Of a DNA stretch of 64,000 nt, positions 63,001 through 64,000 are shown piece by piece. A program made the translations under genes and the position numbers. This DNA is from Rhizobium binae (GTDB lineage Bacteria; Pseudomonadota; Alphaproteobacteria; Rhizobiales; Rhizobiaceae), in NCBI RefSeq assembly GCF_017357225.1, contig NZ_CP071605.1, positions 310,001 through 374,000 of the forward strand, read 5' to 3'. Under the pieces are notes generated by a model. It did no database searches. It was not told the DNA's origin and saw nothing but the letters and a program-made list of their open reading frames with translations. Position 1 is the first letter of the stretch. The number at the start of each line of letters is the position of its first letter.

Positions 63001-63744
63001 CGCATCAAGGCCGGCAACCTCTACGTCAACCGCAACATCATCGGCGCCGTCGTCGGCGTCCAGCCTTTCGGCGGCCGCGGCCTGTCGGGAACGGGTCCGA
63101 AGGCAGGCGGTCCGCTCTATATCGGCCGTCTGGTGCAGCGCGCTCCGGTGCCGCCGCAACAGGATTCGGTTCATACGGACCTCGCCCTTCGCGATTACAT
63201 CGTCTGGCTCGACAAGAAAGGCCTGACGGGCGAAGGGGAGGCGGCGCGTGGTTATGCCGGCCGCTCGGCACTTGGGCTGGAACGGGAGCTCACCGGCCCG
63301 GTCGGCGAGCGCAATCTTTATGCGCTGCATCCGCGCGGCCGCATTCTGCTTGTGCCGCAGACGGAGAGCGGGCTCTATCGCCAGATCGCCGCAGCCCTCG
63401 CAACCGGCAATCATGTCGCGGTGGATGCCGGCGGCTCCCTCTCGAAATCCGTGCTCGCCGGTCTTCCGGCGGCGGTCGCCAGCCGCATATCCTGGACCTC
63501 GGACTGGGAAAAAGACGGACCTTTCTCGGGCGCCCTCGTCGAGGGCGATCGCGACAGAGTCCACTCGGTCAACAAAAGGATCGCGGCCCTGCCCGGTCCG
63601 CTTCTCCTGGTTCAGGCCGCCACGAGCGAAGAACTTGCCAGCGATCCCGAGGCCTATTGCCTGAACTGGCTGCTGGAAGAGGTCTCGACTTCGATCAATA
63701 CTGCCGCTGCCGGCGGCAATGCCAGCCTGATGGCGATCGGTTGA
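60034..63744 (+). CDS. putA: Bifunctional proline dehydrogenase / glutamate-semialdehyde dehydrogenase
   Basis: A protein of 1236 residues. About 90-480 is the FAD-binding proline dehydrogenase barrel (GPGISIKLSALHPRY, MVRLVKGAYWDAEIKRAQ, FATHNAQT, QCLHGMGEPLY). About 570-1020 is the aldehyde dehydrogenase (ISPWNFPLAIFTGQVAAAL, catalytic Glu in AETGGQNGM, catalytic Cys in SAGQRCSALRVL). The C-terminal 200 residues are the usual PutA tail. The first 80 residues contain no ribbon-helix-helix, so it is not an autorepressor and needs PutR. It oxidises proline to glutamate, passing electrons to quinone and NAD. Confidence 0.96.
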   Translation: MLNAAIDPASSKEPAGGAPFAAFAPPIRPQSELRQAITAAYRRPETECLPPLVAAARVSEAKRYDIRSTARSLIETLRAKHKGTGVEGLVQEYSLSSQEGVALMCLAEALLRIPDTDTRDALIRDKIAEGNWTSHIGGGKSMFVNAATWGLVVTGKLTSTVNDRSLSAALTRLIARAGEPVIRRGVDMAMRMMGEQFVTGETIEEALKRARPLEARGFRYSYDMLGEAATTAADAERYFKDYEKAIHAIGKASNGRGIYDGPGISIKLSALHPRYVRAQAGRVIGELLPKVKALAVLAKTYDIGLNIDAEEADRLELSLDLLEELCFAPDLAGWSGLGFVVQAYGRRCPFVLDYIIDLARRSGRRMMVRLVKGAYWDAEIKRAQLDGLDGYPVYTRKIYTDVAYIACARKLLGAPDAVFPQFATHNAQTLATIYHLAGPDFAVGKYEFQCLHGMGEPLYDEVVGKEKLDRPCRIYAPVGTHETLLAYLVRRLLENGANSSFVHRISDPNVTVEALIADPAEIVAAMPVVGAPHVQIAAPKAIYGNARANSDGLDLSNEDTLANLTQALASTAESPWHALPILADGSTDGVTRDVLNPADHRDVVGTVTEVKVEEATHIVAMAADYAPQWAAVPPAERAACLERAADIMQARIKTLMGIVMREAGKSAANAVGEVREAIDFLRYYAEQARKTLGPSHAPLGPIVCISPWNFPLAIFTGQVAAALVAGNPVLAKPAGVTPIIASESVKILHEAGVPVGALQFVPGSGRLGAGMVGAPETAGVMFTGSTEVARMIQAQLAERLSSTGKPIPLIAETGGQNGMIVDSSALAEQVVADVIASAFDSAGQRCSALRVLCLQDDVADRTLAMLKGAFRELTVGRTDRLSVDVGPVINDGAKSEIDQHIEQMRGAGCKVEQLPLPASAAAGTFVPPTIIEIKALSDLTKEVFGPVLHVYRFKRNGLDRLIDDINASGYGLTFGLHTRLDETIAHVTSRIKAGNLYVNRNIIGAVVGVQPFGGRGLSGTGPKAGGPLYIGRLVQRAPVPPQQDSVHTDLALRDYIVWLDKKGLTGEGEAARGYAGRSALGLERELTGPVGERNLYALHPRGRILLVPQTESGLYRQIAAALATGNHVAVDAGGSLSKSVLAGLPAAVASRISWTSDWEKDGPFSGALVEGDRDRVHSVNKRIAALPGPLLLVQAATSEELASDPEAYCLNWLLEEVSTSINTAAAGGNASLMAIG

Positions 63745-63755
63745 GCGAAGCTGAC

Positions 63756-63778
63756 GAGGGCGGCAAAGGTGCGCCCTC
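63756..63778 (+). terminator. Hairpin after putA
   Basis: A 7-bp stem (GAGGGCG/CGCCCTC) with a 9-nt loop, 11 nt after the putA stop, without a T tract. The remaining sequence to the window end shows no supported gene. Confidence 0.5.
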
Positions 63779-64000
63779 AAGGCCGCTGACAAAGCCCTCT
63801 TTCGTCATGCTCGGTCTTGCCCGGGCATCTGCTTCCGTCGAAAGGGCAGCTGATCCTCGGCATAAGGCCGACGATGACGTCGAGGAGAGGGCGAGGTTGC
63901 CGGCAAATCGGGGGTAAAGATGCAGATAAATTGCCTTCGGCCGTCCTCGCCAACAAACTCGACACAATTGACCATTCCTTTAAGAGTTGTGCCTATCGTC

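Noticed and set aside
60022..63792. Open frame of 1256 codons antisense to putA
   Set aside because: Composition (Arg, Gly, Asp, His rich) is the usual mirror of a GC-rich gene. PutA motifs on the plus strand are unambiguous.

Overview
The window looks like chromosome or large-plasmid DNA of a Rhizobium/Agrobacterium-type alphaproteobacterium. The evidence is GC-rich coding DNA, strong GGAGG ribosome sites, dadR-dadX-dadA and putR-putA arrangements built on Lrp-type regulators, a PutA without the N-terminal ribbon-helix-helix domain, and a Rhizobium-style palindromic intergenic repeat. Species and replicon cannot be fixed from sequence alone. No rRNA, tRNA or CRISPR array was seen.

Layout. 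1-8 kb: the 3' part of a PAS-GGDEF-EAL protein cut by the window edge, an alanine catabolic module (Lrp regulator divergent from alanine racemase and D-amino-acid dehydrogenase), an omega-amino-acid aminotransferase with a divergent XRE-cupin regulator, and a ProC-like reductase that follows a decayed gene. 8.5-14 kb: three Tad-type pilus pseudopilin/vWA genes, a decayed transposase and a large chemoreceptor. 14.5-19.7 kb: a stress cluster of three universal stress proteins, an L,D-transpeptidase, a 46-residue membrane protein and a 98-residue unknown protein; five FNR/FixK-like sites lie at promoter distance from these genes, suggesting a low-oxygen regulon. A decayed erythromycin-esterase-like gene follows.

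19.9-35.6 kb is a monolignol/hydroxycinnamate catabolic island. On the minus strand, an apparent eight-gene operon holds two vanillin-dehydrogenase-type enzymes, a coniferyl-alcohol-dehydrogenase-like SDR and a complete Liv-type ABC importer. On the plus strand are AraC and MarR regulators, feruloyl-CoA synthetase, hydroxycinnamoyl-CoA hydratase-lyase, a zinc alcohol dehydrogenase and coniferyl-aldehyde dehydrogenase. Together they would take coniferyl alcohol through coniferaldehyde, ferulate and feruloyl-CoA to vanillin and vanillate. Vanillate demethylase is not in the window.

36-42.9 kb: a 5TM-PAS-GGDEF cyclase, an FdhF/YdeP-type molybdopterin oxidoreductase with a small partner, an AraC regulator, a gene-poor segment rich in inverted repeats, and a decayed flavin oxidoreductase.

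43-63.7 kb is an N-methylated amino acid (betaine type) island. It has a ProXWV-type betaine importer, a ProC-like reductase, a TetR regulator, and one long plus-strand operon: a DgcA/StcD-type demethylase, a DMSP-lyase-like cupin, etfB, etfA, a second cupin that has lost its metal ligands, then glutathione-dependent formaldehyde detoxification (adhC, fghA, gfa). A GbdR-like AraC regulator, a hexapeptide acyltransferase fusion, an Lrp-type PutR and bifunctional PutA follow. The gene content suggests uptake and N-demethylation of proline betaine or a similar compound, capture of electrons by ETF, disposal of formaldehyde, and oxidation of proline to glutamate. The paired cupins in this operon are the least explained part of the window.
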